Origin: Brevibacterium sp. | GTDB lineage: Bacteria; Actinomycetota; Actinomycetes; Actinomycetales; Brevibacteriaceae | Length of the DNA stretch: 64,000 bases | Reading direction: 5' to 3' | Assembly: GCA_030457025.1 (NCBI GenBank) | Contig: JAKDSA010000003.1 | Span: forward strand, 38,363-102,362 | Shown here: piece after piece, positions 7,840 to 17,127 of the stretch | Layout of the letters: each line of letters begins with the position of its first letter | Numbering within the stretch: position 1 is the stretch's first letter | The notes under the pieces: model-generated | Seen by the model: the letters and a program-made list of their open reading frames with translations, nothing else | Told to the model about the DNA's origin: nothing | The model's database searches: none | Position numbers and translations under genes: made by a program

Positions 7840-9522
7840 ATGGCCGAATTCATTTACACCATGCACAAAGCGCGCAAAGCGCACGGTGACAAAGTCATTC
7901 TGGATGACGTGTCGATGTCCTTCTACCCCGGGGCGAAGATCGGCATGGTCGGTCCGAACGGCGCCGGTAAATCAACGATTCTCAAGATCATGGCCGGGCT
8001 CGAACATCCCTCCAATGGTGAAGCTCGACTCAGCCCCGGTTACAGCGTGGGCATTCTGCTGCAGGAGCCACCTCTGAATGAGGAGAAGACGGTCCTCGGC
8101 AACGTCGAAGAAGGCGTCGGCGAGATCAAAGCCAAGCTCGACCGCTTCAACGCGATCTCCGAAGAGATGGCCAGTCCCGACGCAGACTTCGACACTCTCA
8201 TGGAGGAGATGGGCAAGCTGCAGGAAGCCATCGATGCTGCTGACGCCTGGGACCTTGACTCCCAGCTCGAGCAGGCGATGGACGCACTGCGCTGCCCCCC
8301 GCCGGATGCCGATGTCAGCGTGCTCTCCGGCGGTGAGCGTCGCCGAGTGGCACTGTGCAAACTGCTGCTGGAGAAGCCTGATCTGCTGCTGCTCGATGAG
8401 CCCACCAACCACCTGGACGCGGAATCCGTGCTGTGGTTGGAACAGCATCTGACATCTTACCCGGGCGCTGTCATCGCGATCACTCACGATAGGTACTTCC
8501 TCGATCACGTGGCCCAATGGATCGCCGAAATCGACCGCGGACACCTCTACCCCTATGAGGGCAACTACTCGACCTATCTCGAGAAGAAGCAGGAACGACT
8601 GCAGGTCCAGGGGAAGAAGGACGCCAAGCTGTCGCGGCGCCTCAAGGACGAACTCGAATGGGTGCGGTCGAACCCCAAGGCCAAACAGACGAAGTCGAAG
8701 GCTCGTCTGGCTCGCTACGAGGAGATGGCGACTGAAGCGGAGAAGACCAAGAAGCTGGACTTCGAAGAGATTCAGATCCCTGCCGGACCTCGCCTCGGCG
8801 ACATCGTCATCGAGGCTGACAACTTGCAGAAGGGCTACGATGATCGTCTTCTCATCGATGGGCTCAGCTTCTCACTGCCTCGCAACGGCATCGTCGGTGT
8901 CATCGGCCCCAACGGTGTCGGCAAAACGACTCTGTTCAAGTCCATCGTCGGGCTCGAAGAGCTCGACGGAGGAGACCTCAAGATCGGTGACAGCGTCAAG
9001 ACCTCCTACGTCGACCAGTCCCGTGGCGGAATCGATCCGAACAAGAACCTGTGGGAGGTCGTCTCCGACGGACTCGACTTCATCCAGGTGGGCAACGTGG
9101 AGATGCCCTCCCGGGCATATGTCTCCGCGTTCGGTTTCAAGGGACCGGACCAGCAGAAGAAGGCCGGTGTGCTCTCCGGTGGTGAGCGCAACCGCCTCAA
9201 CCTGGCTCTGACCCTCAAACAGGGCGGAAACCTGCTGCTGCTCGATGAGCCGACTAACGACCTCGACGTCGAAACACTGGGCTCCTTGGAGAACGCACTC
9301 CTCGAGTTCCCCGGCTGCGCCGTGGTCGTCTCGCACGACCGCTGGTTCCTCGACCGTGTGGCGACACACATCCTTGCCTGGGAAGGCACGGAAGAGGATC
9401 CCGCGAAATGGTACTGGTTCGAAGGCAACTTCGAGTCCTATGAGGCGAACAAGGTCGAACGACTCGGTGAAGACGCTGCTCGTCCCCACCGCGTGACCCA
9501 CCGTCGCCTCACCCGCGACTGA
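7840..9522 (+). CDS. ettA: Energy-dependent translational throttle protein EttA (ABC-F ATPase)
   Basis: A 560-residue ABC-F protein with two nucleotide-binding domains and no membrane segments: Walker A GPNGAGKST and GPNGVGKTT, signatures LSGGERRR and LSGGERNR, and Walker B LLLLDEPTNHLD and LLLLDEPTNDLD. The linker between domains (about residues 240-320) is charged and contains RRLKDELEWVRSNPKAKQTKSKARL, typical of EttA. It binds the ribosomal E site and gates the first elongation step according to ADP/ATP level. The length equals the family norm (about 555-560). A strong terminator follows directly. Confidence 0.96.
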   Translation: MAEFIYTMHKARKAHGDKVILDDVSMSFYPGAKIGMVGPNGAGKSTILKIMAGLEHPSNGEARLSPGYSVGILLQEPPLNEEKTVLGNVEEGVGEIKAKLDRFNAISEEMASPDADFDTLMEEMGKLQEAIDAADAWDLDSQLEQAMDALRCPPPDADVSVLSGGERRRVALCKLLLEKPDLLLLDEPTNHLDAESVLWLEQHLTSYPGAVIAITHDRYFLDHVAQWIAEIDRGHLYPYEGNYSTYLEKKQERLQVQGKKDAKLSRRLKDELEWVRSNPKAKQTKSKARLARYEEMATEAEKTKKLDFEEIQIPAGPRLGDIVIEADNLQKGYDDRLLIDGLSFSLPRNGIVGVIGPNGVGKTTLFKSIVGLEELDGGDLKIGDSVKTSYVDQSRGGIDPNKNLWEVVSDGLDFIQVGNVEMPSRAYVSAFGFKGPDQQKKAGVLSGGERNRLNLALTLKQGGNLLLLDEPTNDLDVETLGSLENALLEFPGCAVVVSHDRWFLDRVATHILAWEGTEEDPAKWYWFEGNFESYEANKVERLGEDAARPHRVTHRRLTRD

Positions 9523-9568
9523 GTGAGCTCTGCGCGCAGTCAGCGCAGAGCATAGAACCGATCTGCTG

Positions 9569-9605
9569 CAGGTGATGCCCCGGTCCATGACCGGGGCATC
9601 ACCTG
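9569..9605. terminator. Bidirectional-looking terminator hairpin after ettA
   Basis: A 17-bp perfect stem (9569-9585 with 9589-9605) around a 3-base loop, GC-rich at its centre, sits between the convergent ettA and 9638-9868 genes and could serve both. Confidence 0.85.
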
Positions 9606-9637
9606 TTGGTACGAGTCTGCGTTGAGGCTGCTGACAG

Positions 9638-9868
9638 TCAGGAGAACAGGTCGCCGACCAACAGCAGGAGCTTGAACAGATACCTGACGGCAATGGTGCC
9701 GACTATTCCGAACACGATCGATATCAGTGCGATCAGCGCCAAATTCATGTCCACGGCCTCACGGAGGAACACCAGGACAAGAATCGTGATGATGATGAAG
9801 AGCGCGACATTGACCAGACGAGAGAGGATCGTCCTGAGAGTCTCGATCATTGCGGTGTCTTTGCTCAC
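9638..9868 (-). CDS. Small two-helix membrane protein
   Basis: A 76-residue product read from GTG 9868, whose GTGA overlaps the stop of the thioesterase gene by 4 bases, so translation is probably coupled. Two hydrophobic helices (about residues 15-37 and 42-68) with short charged ends indicate an integral membrane protein. The longer frame starting at 10003 would run over the thioesterase gene and is not favoured. Function unknown. Confidence 0.65.
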   Translation of the reverse strand: MSKDTAMIETLRTILSRLVNVALFIIITILVLVFLREAVDMNLALIALISIVFGIVGTIAVRYLFKLLLLVGDLFS

Positions 9869-10773
9869 TCGGGGACCTTGACGCGAACCATGCCTTCCTG
9901 GGCCACTGTGGCCAGAAGCTCGCCGCTCTGGGCAAAGATGCGTCCGTACCCGAGGCCGCGACCGCCCTGGGCCGCGGGAGATTCCTGAACGTAGAGCATC
10001 CACTCATCGACCCGGACCCGGCGATGCCACCACATTGCGTGGTCGAGGCTGGCTACCCTCAGCCCCGGGCTCGTCCAACTCAGTCCCTGTCGGCGCAGAA
10101 CCGGTTCGAGCAGGTTGAAGTCGCTGGCGTAGGCCAGAGCAGCGGCATTGAGCACAGGGTCATCACCGAACACGGAGCTGGCACGGAACCATACGTGCTG
10201 CTGTTCGCGCTGTCGATCATCGGTGGAATCGAGATACAGGGACGCCTCCACCGGGCGGATCTCGAAGGGACGTTTGTTGAGCCATTCGGTCACCTGAGGA
10301 CTGTCGTGCCCTGCCAGAATGTCGCGAAGCTCCGGGCACTCCTGCGGGCCGGGCAGCCCCGTCGGCATAGCTTCAGCATGCTCAAGGCCCTCCTGCTCGA
10401 CCTGGAAGGATGCGATCAGGGACAGGATCGGCGCATCCTTCTGGTACGCGTGGACGCGCCGGGCCGAGAACGATCGTCCGTCACGCAGTCGTTCGACACC
10501 GAACTCAATCGGTTCGCTGACATCCCCGGCGCGCAGGAAGTAGCCGTGGAGTGAATGGATGAGCCGGTCATCCGGCAGGGTTGCAGCTGCGGCCACAACT
10601 GATTGAGCCACCACCTGACCGCCGAAGACTCGCCCATCTGGTTTGTACTGGTTCTGTCCGATGAAGTAGTCGCTCTCCCGGGACGCCGAGGTGAAGCTCA
10701 GGTTCTCGAGCTCGAGCACTCTGCGCAGCGTGTCGACGTTCGCCTCGGCACTGGTGTGGTCTGCATCGCTCAT
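9865..10773 (-). CDS. tesB: Acyl-CoA thioesterase II (TesB family)
   Basis: A 302-residue double-hotdog thioesterase. It has the N-terminal hotdog with GRVFGGQVVAQSVVAA and HSLHGYFLRAGD, the RDGRSFSARRVHAYQ segment, and a second hotdog with ASLDHAMWWHRR and RGLGYGRIF, matching E. coli TesB landmarks. It hydrolyses medium- and long-chain acyl-CoA to free fatty acid and CoA in the cytoplasm. GGAGG lies 5 bases before the ATG. It is divergent from a second thioesterase gene and precedes a small membrane protein gene. Confidence 0.92.
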   Translation of the reverse strand: MSDADHTSAEANVDTLRRVLELENLSFTSASRESDYFIGQNQYKPDGRVFGGQVVAQSVVAAAATLPDDRLIHSLHGYFLRAGDVSEPIEFGVERLRDGRSFSARRVHAYQKDAPILSLIASFQVEQEGLEHAEAMPTGLPGPQECPELRDILAGHDSPQVTEWLNKRPFEIRPVEASLYLDSTDDRQREQQHVWFRASSVFGDDPVLNAAALAYASDFNLLEPVLRRQGLSWTSPGLRVASLDHAMWWHRRVRVDEWMLYVQESPAAQGGRGLGYGRIFAQSGELLATVAQEGMVRVKVPE

Positions 10774-10866
10774 ATGGGCCTCCAGCCTGCGACAATGATT
10801 CTCGTCCGTGTGTTCACGATCCTATCGCGGCCCTCGCCGCACCGGTGAAAGTGGCATGATGGGCAT

Positions 10867-11409
10867 ATGCACACTGGCACCACTGATCCCCATCTGAACG
10901 AATTCACACGAGTACTGTTGGAGCTGAGATGGGGTGACATGGATGCCTATGGTCACGTCAACAACGTCACCCAGCTGCGCCTGCTCGAAGAAGCCCGCGT
11001 GAGAGCCCTCGGCTCACCGACGCACAGCAGCGACGCGCCCACAACTCCGGGTCGGCTGGGCATCGCGGAAACCGTATCGGGGATCGCGATCCCCGCAATC
11101 TTCGCCGAGGCGTCTGCGACCACCGAACTGCTCGTCGCCTCGCACACAATCGAGTATCGCCGTCCGATTCCCTATCGCGAGGGTCCCCTCGCCATCGATT
11201 TGGTCATCAGTGAAGTCAAACCGGCGTCTGTGACGATCGGTTACGTCATCGCCGAACCCGATGGGTCGGTGGGCTATACGCTGGCCGAGACGGTCATCGT
11301 CTTCGTGGACAGGGCGAGCTCTCGACCACGACGCCTGAGTCAGGAGGAGACTGCAGCAATGGAAGACGTCATTCGACCTGCCGTTCCGATGCGGGGGCGC
11401 CGGCGATGA
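10867..11409 (+). CDS. Single-hotdog acyl-CoA thioesterase (4HBT/YbgC type)
   Basis: A 180-residue protein with the hallmark LRWGDMDAYGHVNNVTQLR of 4-hydroxybenzoyl-CoA thioesterase-like enzymes (Asp and HVNN catalytic region near residues 22-31) and a hydrophobic strand/helix body. It should hydrolyse an acyl-CoA thioester; the substrate is not predictable. It overlaps the next gene by 4 bases (ATGA), so the two are coupled. A thioesterase-like gene is found at the equivalent place in M. tuberculosis (recall). The start codon has only a weak GGG-type site. Confidence 0.85.
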   Translation: MHTGTTDPHLNEFTRVLLELRWGDMDAYGHVNNVTQLRLLEEARVRALGSPTHSSDAPTTPGRLGIAETVSGIAIPAIFAEASATTELLVASHTIEYRRPIPYREGPLAIDLVISEVKPASVTIGYVIAEPDGSVGYTLAETVIVFVDRASSRPRRLSQEETAAMEDVIRPAVPMRGRRR

Positions 11410-12080
11410 CCGATCTCGAGATCGCCGATCCGCTGGCGATGAAGGACCTGGCCGCGTTCGCCTCGTTGGCCCATCGGCTGGACCCCGACGGGGCCATGCG
11501 TCTGCACGTGTCCTCGACCGTGCTCGTCGTCACCGTCGCACCGCTGTACCCTCACGGGATCGGCGATTCCACCCCGTTGGTGCTCGCCATGCGCATGCTG
11601 CGCCTGACCGGGCCGGAGATGGACGGACTCGATGAGGTCGTGCCTCTGGCCAACCTCAAGGACCGCTTTGCCAGAGCGGAGAACGCCACCCGACTGCCTG
11701 TACCGCCGAATTCGGTGCTGGTGTCGTGGACCGGCATTGCGCCCCCGAAGGGACAGTGGTCTGCCCGCGACAGACTTGCCGGTGATGTCATCCGCTCCAC
11801 CGCCGAGGCAGGAATCGCAGAGATCAGTGACGGTGCTCCGGAAGGCGCGGGCTCACATGCGGTGAAAGCGCTGCGTTCGCGTGTGTGGTCGAAGCCGATG
11901 ACGGCAGTCGGAGGCACCGAGCTGCCCGGTGGTCTGGCGTTCGCTGCGGACGCCCTGCGATTCGTGCCGGAGGCGGAGACCACCTCGGCGGGGGAGACCG
12001 AAGAATACGAGCTGTTGGAATCCTCCGGGTGGCTGCGGATCGCGACCCCCGGCGGTCACCTGCTCACCCGGGCTCGATAA
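11406..12080 (+). CDS. Conserved actinobacterial protein of unknown function
   Basis: A 224-residue soluble protein coupled by a 4-base overlap to the upstream thioesterase. Notable segments are SSTVLVVTVAPLYPHG, PPNSVLVSWTGIAPPKGQW and AVKALRSRVWSKP. No catalytic motif, membrane segment or signal peptide is evident. Gene order suggests the same conserved unknown protein that follows the thioesterase in other actinobacteria, but I cannot name a family. It converges on glbO with only 4 bases between. Confidence 0.7.
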   Translation: MTDLEIADPLAMKDLAAFASLAHRLDPDGAMRLHVSSTVLVVTVAPLYPHGIGDSTPLVLAMRMLRLTGPEMDGLDEVVPLANLKDRFARAENATRLPVPPNSVLVSWTGIAPPKGQWSARDRLAGDVIRSTAEAGIAEISDGAPEGAGSHAVKALRSRVWSKPMTAVGGTELPGGLAFAADALRFVPEAETTSAGETEEYELLESSGWLRIATPGGHLLTRAR

Positions 12081-12084
12081 GCCC

Positions 12085-12486
12085 TCAGACCGGGTTGCTG
12101 TTCGTGTTGACCATAGCCGTGGCCGCGCGCTGGAAGTAGTCCCAGAAGATTTCATCGTAGAGCGGCGGCAGCGACACATCATCAAGTGCGGCACGCATGC
12201 TGGCCAGCCAGCGGTCACGAGCATCGAGGTCGACAGGGAACGGGAAGTGGCGCATCCGCAGCCGCGGGTGGCCCCGCTCCTCCTGATAGGTCGTCGGACC
12301 ACCGAAGTACTGTTCGAGGAACATCTGGAGGCGGTGCTTGGCACCGGTGAGGTCGTGTCCCTCCGGATACATGGCGATGAGCACTTCGTCCCGGTCGACG
12401 TGCTCGTAGAAGACATCGACGAGTCGTGTGAAGGTGGAGTGGCCACCGACAGCTTCGAAGATAGTCTCGTTCGACGTCTGAGTCAC
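12085..12486 (-). CDS. glbO: Group II truncated haemoglobin (trHbO)
   Basis: A 133-residue globin. Landmarks are IFEAVGGHSTFTRLVDVFYEHV at the N-terminus (read in two parts), LQMFLEQYFGGPTTY and HPRLRMRHFPF, where the histidine of RMRHFPF is the expected proximal haem ligand. The C-terminus holds WDYFQRAATAMVN. Group II globins bind oxygen tightly and are linked to redox and peroxide chemistry. It is the last gene of a minus-strand run pepN-mscS-glbO and starts with GTG 2 bases after the mscS stop. glbO lies close to pepN in mycobacteria as well (recall). Confidence 0.9.
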   Translation of the reverse strand: MTQTSNETIFEAVGGHSTFTRLVDVFYEHVDRDEVLIAMYPEGHDLTGAKHRLQMFLEQYFGGPTTYQEERGHPRLRMRHFPFPVDLDARDRWLASMRAALDDVSLPPLYDEIFWDYFQRAATAMVNTNSNPV

Positions 12487-12488
12487 GG

Positions 12489-13604
12489 TCAGTTCTCTCC
12501 GTTCGGGGTGTCGCCGCTGGATTCATCGGTGGTCGCTCGGATCTCGTCATCGCTGGGCAGAGGAGAGGGCGAATCCCCGGTGCGGCGCGAGGGCCTGTGG
12601 TCTGATGTGGAGCTGTCTTCGGCGCGTTTCGTCGTGGGTGCAGTCGACTCGGAAGTCCTCGGCAACGTCCTGAGGACAGCCTCCTGGACGATCGGGATCT
12701 GAATTCCGCGTTTGTCCAACTCGTCAGTGAGGGCGGCTCGGAAGGCGCGTTCAACCATCCACTGCAGGTTGGGTTTGGTCTTGATCATGGTCCTGATGAC
12801 CCTGTACTCAGCAGAGATCGATTGGACGCCCGCGATTTCGGGAATATCGAGCATGGCGGAGGCGACTGCAGGGTCCTTGGACATCGTGGCTGTCACAGCG
12901 TGGGTGATCTCGCGGTAGGTGTCCATCGACGTGGAGTAGTCGATGGGGATCTCCAGGACTGCGCGTGCCCATCCCTGTGACAGGTTTCCGACTCGCATGA
13001 TCTCACCGTTGCGCACGTGCCACAGCGTTCCGGTGAGATCGCGGATCGCGGTCTTGCGGAGGCCGAAGTCTTCGACTTCACCGACGGCTTCGCCGAGATC
13101 AACGGTGTCACCAATGCCGTATTGGTCCTCGATGACCATGAAGAATCCTGAGAGGTAGTCCTTGACGAGCTCTTGTGCGCCGAAAGCCAGCGCCACACCG
13201 ACGATTCCCGCCGAGGCCAGGATCGGGGCGATGTTGAAGTTCATCTGGTCGAGGACCATGAGAGCGGCGATGACAACGATGATGATCGTCGCTACCGAAG
13301 AGAGCATTCGGCCGACGGTCTTCGCCCGCTGGGCACGTCGTTCACGGATCACCGTCGGTTCGATGCCGGTCCGCTGTGATTCGGCGACCGTGGACGAGAA
13401 CTTGTTGTTCTCCGCGGACTTCTCGCTGCCGACGGTGCCCTTGGCCACTGCAGCGGAGAAGCGTCTGATGAGGATCCGCATCACCATGTTCAGCACGATG
13501 GCACCAACGATGATGATGACGATCCTCAGCGGTGCGTCGAGGAGAAAGTCCCAATCGAGCTTGGGCGCGGACAAGAGGTCAGATTCCAGAGCTTGCAAAG
13601 TCAT
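12489..13604 (-). CDS. MscS-family mechanosensitive ion channel
   Basis: A 371-residue protein with hydrophobic helices near residues 25-48 and 110-165, then the MscS pore-lining and beta-domain signatures: ILASAGIVGVALAFGAQELVKDYLSG, read in parts, with IEDQYGIGDTVDLG and VEDFGLRKTAIRDLTGT. The soluble vestibule reaches about residue 300, and the last 65 residues are a Ser/Thr/Arg/Asp-rich disordered tail. It should open under membrane tension to release solutes on hypo-osmotic shock. It starts 12 bases after the pepN stop on the same strand. Confidence 0.92.
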   Translation of the reverse strand: MTLQALESDLLSAPKLDWDFLLDAPLRIVIIIVGAIVLNMVMRILIRRFSAAVAKGTVGSEKSAENNKFSSTVAESQRTGIEPTVIRERRAQRAKTVGRMLSSVATIIIVVIAALMVLDQMNFNIAPILASAGIVGVALAFGAQELVKDYLSGFFMVIEDQYGIGDTVDLGEAVGEVEDFGLRKTAIRDLTGTLWHVRNGEIMRVGNLSQGWARAVLEIPIDYSTSMDTYREITHAVTATMSKDPAVASAMLDIPEIAGVQSISAEYRVIRTMIKTKPNLQWMVERAFRAALTDELDKRGIQIPIVQEAVLRTLPRTSESTAPTTKRAEDSSTSDHRPSRRTGDSPSPLPSDDEIRATTDESSGDTPNGEN

Positions 13605-13616
13605 GATGTCACGAGC

Positions 13617-16277
13617 TTAACGACCGAAGGTCAATGCGGCCTTGGAACTGCTGGACACTTCCTGAGCGTTCAGTGCTCTCTTCGCATCGGCAAGATTCTC
13701 GCGCATCAGCCGCAGCAGTCCCTTAGGTGCCGCGGGATGGTCGTTCAGCCATTCGCCTGTGGCCTTGACCGTGTGCTCGCTGACCGGAGGATACAGCCGC
13801 AGAGTCATGGTTTGAGCCATCTCAAGGGTTCGGGTCTCCCACCATCCGGAGACCCGTTGGAAGTACTCGGTGGAGAAGTCCTGCAGCGGCGCCTCCGAGG
13901 CCAGCACCTCGCCGGACTCGGTCTGGAGCCCGGAGGCGAATCCCAGTGCTATGGCACTGAGTTCGGAGTTCGGCATGTCTGCATCGTCGAGGATGCGCAC
14001 GAACGCCTTGGACTTCGCCGCCGAGGTGGGGCGTGCGCTGCGAGCTGTTGCCGCCTGCCGTGCCCCGGTGGCCGAGGGATCTGTGTTGGCCATGTCCGTG
14101 ATTGCGGAGTCGTCGATCGCGTCGTGTGCCGCGAGTGCAATGATGATCTCCCAGGTGAGATCGGTATCGATGGTGATTCCGTGAACCGTGCTCTCGGCAG
14201 TGTCCAGCCAGGACTGCAGCTGTGTGATTTGGGCCTGCGTTGTCGCATGCTTGATGAAGCCGCGGACGAATTGGAACGCCTGGTCGGTGCCGCCGGGCAC
14301 CGTGTTGAGGAGTTCTGCGAACCGGCCGGCGACGGCAGCATGGGCCTCGGTTCGTGCCGTCGGCGGCAGGTAGGCCCCGACAGCGGTCTCGAGCTGGCGC
14401 ATCTGTGTGAGCAGTCCCGAGGAGTGCGTCACAGCCGCACAATTGTCCAAGACTGTGGCGATGTAGTCCTGGGCCGGGCGCTCTCCGTCGCGAACAGTGT
14501 CCCAGAGGGTGCCGAGGACGAGCAGCTGAGTCAGGGATTCATCGAAGTCGCTCAGTCGTGTCGCAGCGACATGCATACTCTCGCGATCGAAGCGCACCTT
14601 CGCATAGGTCAGGTCCTCGTCATTGACGATGACCACGTCGGGCTTGGGCAGGCCGCGGGCCTCGTCGACGGTGGTCGACTCGGAATCGATGTCGAGGGGG
14701 AAGCTGTGGGTGCGGACAAGTCGGCCCTGCCCGTTGTCGGAGTAGAACCCGATGCCCAGACGGTGCGGTCGCAGGGAGGCCACTGGTTGCCCTTCGATCG
14801 TCCACGGCTTCTGAGTCACGCGCAGTTCGGAGACCACCTCGTCGTCGGTGCCCTTCGCCGGCTCGGTGTCGAGTTCGGCCTCGATGAGATTGACACCGGA
14901 CTCCTCGAGCCACAGCTTCGACCAGGTGGCAAGGTCGCGTCCGCTTGTCGACTCGAGTTCGCCGAGGAGGTCGGGCAGCTCCGTGTTCGACCACGCATGC
15001 TTGTCGAAGTAGCGCTTGAGGCCTGAGAAGAACTCTTCTCGACCGACCCACGCCACCAGCTGCTTGAGCACTGAGGCGCCCTTGGCATAGGTGATGCCGT
15101 CGAAGTTGACCTCGACATCGGCGAGATCCTCGATGCTCGCGACGATCGGGTGGGTGCTCGGCAGCTGGTCCTGGCGGTAGGCCCACGACTTCTCGATCGT
15201 GGCGAACGTTGTCCAGGCCTCCGAATAATCAGTGGCTTCGGCTGTGGCCAGTGTTGACATGAACTCGGCGAAGGACTCGTTGAGCCACAGGTCGTTCCAC
15301 CACTTCATGGTGACCAGATCCCCGAACCACATGTGTGCCAGTTCGTGGAGCACGGTCACGGTTCGGCGCTCCACAAGCGCCTCGGTGGGCCGGGAGCGGA
15401 AGACGTAGTTCTCAAGGATGGTCACAGCGCCGGCGTTCTCCATCGCACCGGCATTGAACTCGGGAACGAAGAGCTGATCGTATTTCTCGAACGGGTAGGC
15501 CACCCCGAACTCACGTTCGTAGAATTCGAAGCCGGCTCGCGTGATGCCGAACAGGTTCTCGGCATCGAGGTGTTCGAACAGGGAGTCGCGGCAGTACAGG
15601 CCCAGAGGGACGGGGGAGCCGTCGGAGGAGATCAGTTCGGAATGCACGCTGCGGTAGGGGCCGGCCACGATCGCAGTGATGTAGGACGAGATCGGAGTCG
15701 TCGGGGCGAACTGCCACACCGCGGTGTCATCGACCGGGGCTTCGCCGAGCTCGGTGAAGACTTCGCTGGGATCGCTGGGGGTCGGAGTGGGGGAGTTCGA
15801 CACGACTGTCCAACGGGCAGGGGCCACGACGGTGAAGGAGAACGGAGCCTTGAGGTCGGGCTGTTCGAACACGGGGAAGACGCGTCGGGCGTCGGGGACC
15901 TCGAATTGCGAGTACAGGTAGACCTCATCGTCGATGGGGTCTACGAAGCGGTGCAGGCCCTCACCGGTGTTCATGTAGGAGAAGTGGGCATCGATGATGA
16001 GCTCATTCTCAGCGGCGAGACCGGGAAGGGTGATGCGGGAGGCGGAGACGACCTCCGTGGTCTCGAGGTCGAGCCCGTTGAGCCGGATGCGTTCGACACT
16101 GGAGGTGATGGCGTCGATGAATGTCGTGGACCCTGGTGCTGCGGTGAAGCGGATGCGGGAGCGAACTCGGAAGCTCTCACCCTTTCCTGTGAGAATCAGG
16201 GTGTTCTCGTAGCTCGAGACGTCGACGATAGATGAACGTCTGCGAGCTTCCTCGCGAGTGAGGTTGTATTGGGGCAC
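13617..16277 (-). CDS. pepN: Aminopeptidase N (M1 zinc metallopeptidase)
   Basis: The frame opens at 16376, but the family start (xxxNLTREEAxxR) and a GGAGG site favour GTG 16277, giving 886 residues beginning MPQYNLTREEARRR; an ATG at about 16317 is an alternative. The substrate-anchoring GAMEN is present, with the zinc site HELAHMWFGDLVT followed by WLNESFAEF (HExxH-x18-E). The C-terminal half is the ERAP1-like helical domain of actinobacterial and Streptomyces PepN. It removes N-terminal amino acids from peptides in the cytoplasm. It is the first gene of a run with mscS and glbO and is divergent from the nitroreductase-like gene. Confidence 0.94.
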   Translation of the reverse strand: MPQYNLTREEARRRSSIVDVSSYENTLILTGKGESFRVRSRIRFTAAPGSTTFIDAITSSVERIRLNGLDLETTEVVSASRITLPGLAAENELIIDAHFSYMNTGEGLHRFVDPIDDEVYLYSQFEVPDARRVFPVFEQPDLKAPFSFTVVAPARWTVVSNSPTPTPSDPSEVFTELGEAPVDDTAVWQFAPTTPISSYITAIVAGPYRSVHSELISSDGSPVPLGLYCRDSLFEHLDAENLFGITRAGFEFYEREFGVAYPFEKYDQLFVPEFNAGAMENAGAVTILENYVFRSRPTEALVERRTVTVLHELAHMWFGDLVTMKWWNDLWLNESFAEFMSTLATAEATDYSEAWTTFATIEKSWAYRQDQLPSTHPIVASIEDLADVEVNFDGITYAKGASVLKQLVAWVGREEFFSGLKRYFDKHAWSNTELPDLLGELESTSGRDLATWSKLWLEESGVNLIEAELDTEPAKGTDDEVVSELRVTQKPWTIEGQPVASLRPHRLGIGFYSDNGQGRLVRTHSFPLDIDSESTTVDEARGLPKPDVVIVNDEDLTYAKVRFDRESMHVAATRLSDFDESLTQLLVLGTLWDTVRDGERPAQDYIATVLDNCAAVTHSSGLLTQMRQLETAVGAYLPPTARTEAHAAVAGRFAELLNTVPGGTDQAFQFVRGFIKHATTQAQITQLQSWLDTAESTVHGITIDTDLTWEIIIALAAHDAIDDSAITDMANTDPSATGARQAATARSARPTSAAKSKAFVRILDDADMPNSELSAIALGFASGLQTESGEVLASEAPLQDFSTEYFQRVSGWWETRTLEMAQTMTLRLYPPVSEHTVKATGEWLNDHPAAPKGLLRLMRENLADAKRALNAQEVSSSSKAALTFGR

Positions 16278-16423
16278 TTTGAGGTGACCTCCGCTTCGGG
16301 TCCGGGTGTACTTCGCCATTCTTTCATGGACACATTCTTCTTCGGTGGCAAGGCTTGATAAATTGGCCTCGGACATCGCGGGCTACTCGCAAGCGCCCGC
16401 GCCCACCTTAGTGAGGAGTGAAA

Positions 16424-17029
16424 TTGAGCAGAGAGACACTTGACCTGTGGTTCGACACGGCCTGCCCGTGGGCGTGGATGACGTCGCGCTGGGGTCTGGA
16501 AGTCGCCAAGGTCCGTGACATCGATGTGAAGTTCCATGTCATGAGCCTGAACATCCTCAACCGGGACAAAGACATCCCCGCCGACTATCGAGCGCTCATG
16601 GATCGTGCTCTGGCACCCATGCGCATCGTCACCGCGGCCATCGCCGAACACGGCGAGGAGATCACCGAGCCCCTATACACGGCGATCGGAACCCGCATTC
16701 ACCCAGGCGGCGAGAAGGACTTCGACAAGGCGGTCGCCGAGGCGCTGGATGAGGTCGGTCTGCCCGCTGACCTGATGAAGTACGGCGAACGCGACGATTA
16801 TGACGCTGCTCTCCAGGAATCTCATGATGAGGCACTGGCGCTCGTCGGTGACGATGTGGGCACGCCCATTTGCCGTGTGGCAGGAACGGCCTTCTTCGGA
16901 CCGGTCGTCACCCCGGCGCCGAAGGGCGAGGATGCAGGTCGACTCTTCGACGGAGTTCTCGCTGTTGCCTCGACTCCTGGCTTCTTCGAGCTCAAGCGCA
17001 CGCGCAATCAGGGTCCGATCTTCGACTGA
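16424..17029 (+). CDS. DsbA-like mycothiol-dependent nitroreductase homologue with CPWA active site
   Basis: About 201 residues from TTG 16424, which has AGGAG 5 bases upstream; GTG 16418 overlaps that site. The sequence follows M. tuberculosis Rv2466c closely as I recall it: WFDxxCPWxWxTSRW, EVAKVRDIDVKFHVMSLNIL, LYTAIGTRIH, GDDVGTPICRVAGTAFFGPV and FFELKRTRN. Rv2466c is a thioredoxin-fold enzyme that uses mycothiol and a CPWC site to reduce and activate nitro-prodrugs. Here the motif is CPWA, so the second cysteine is absent and only a monothiol mechanism is possible. It lies between divergent pepN and rpiB, as in mycobacteria. Confidence 0.85.
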   Translation: MSRETLDLWFDTACPWAWMTSRWGLEVAKVRDIDVKFHVMSLNILNRDKDIPADYRALMDRALAPMRIVTAAIAEHGEEITEPLYTAIGTRIHPGGEKDFDKAVAEALDEVGLPADLMKYGERDDYDAALQESHDEALALVGDDVGTPICRVAGTAFFGPVVTPAPKGEDAGRLFDGVLAVASTPGFFELKRTRNQGPIFD

Positions 17030-17127
17030 GGCTGTGACCTCGACTCACACACGTCCCGAAGCACACATCACCACACGCACAGTCTTTCCCGGGCATCTGG
17101 CCCCGGACACTTCGAAGGAGTGATCAT

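Noticed and set aside
13593..15026. 477-codon + frame inside pepN
   Set aside because: Antisense shadow of a gene with clear GAMEN and HExxH motifs; no family features of its own.
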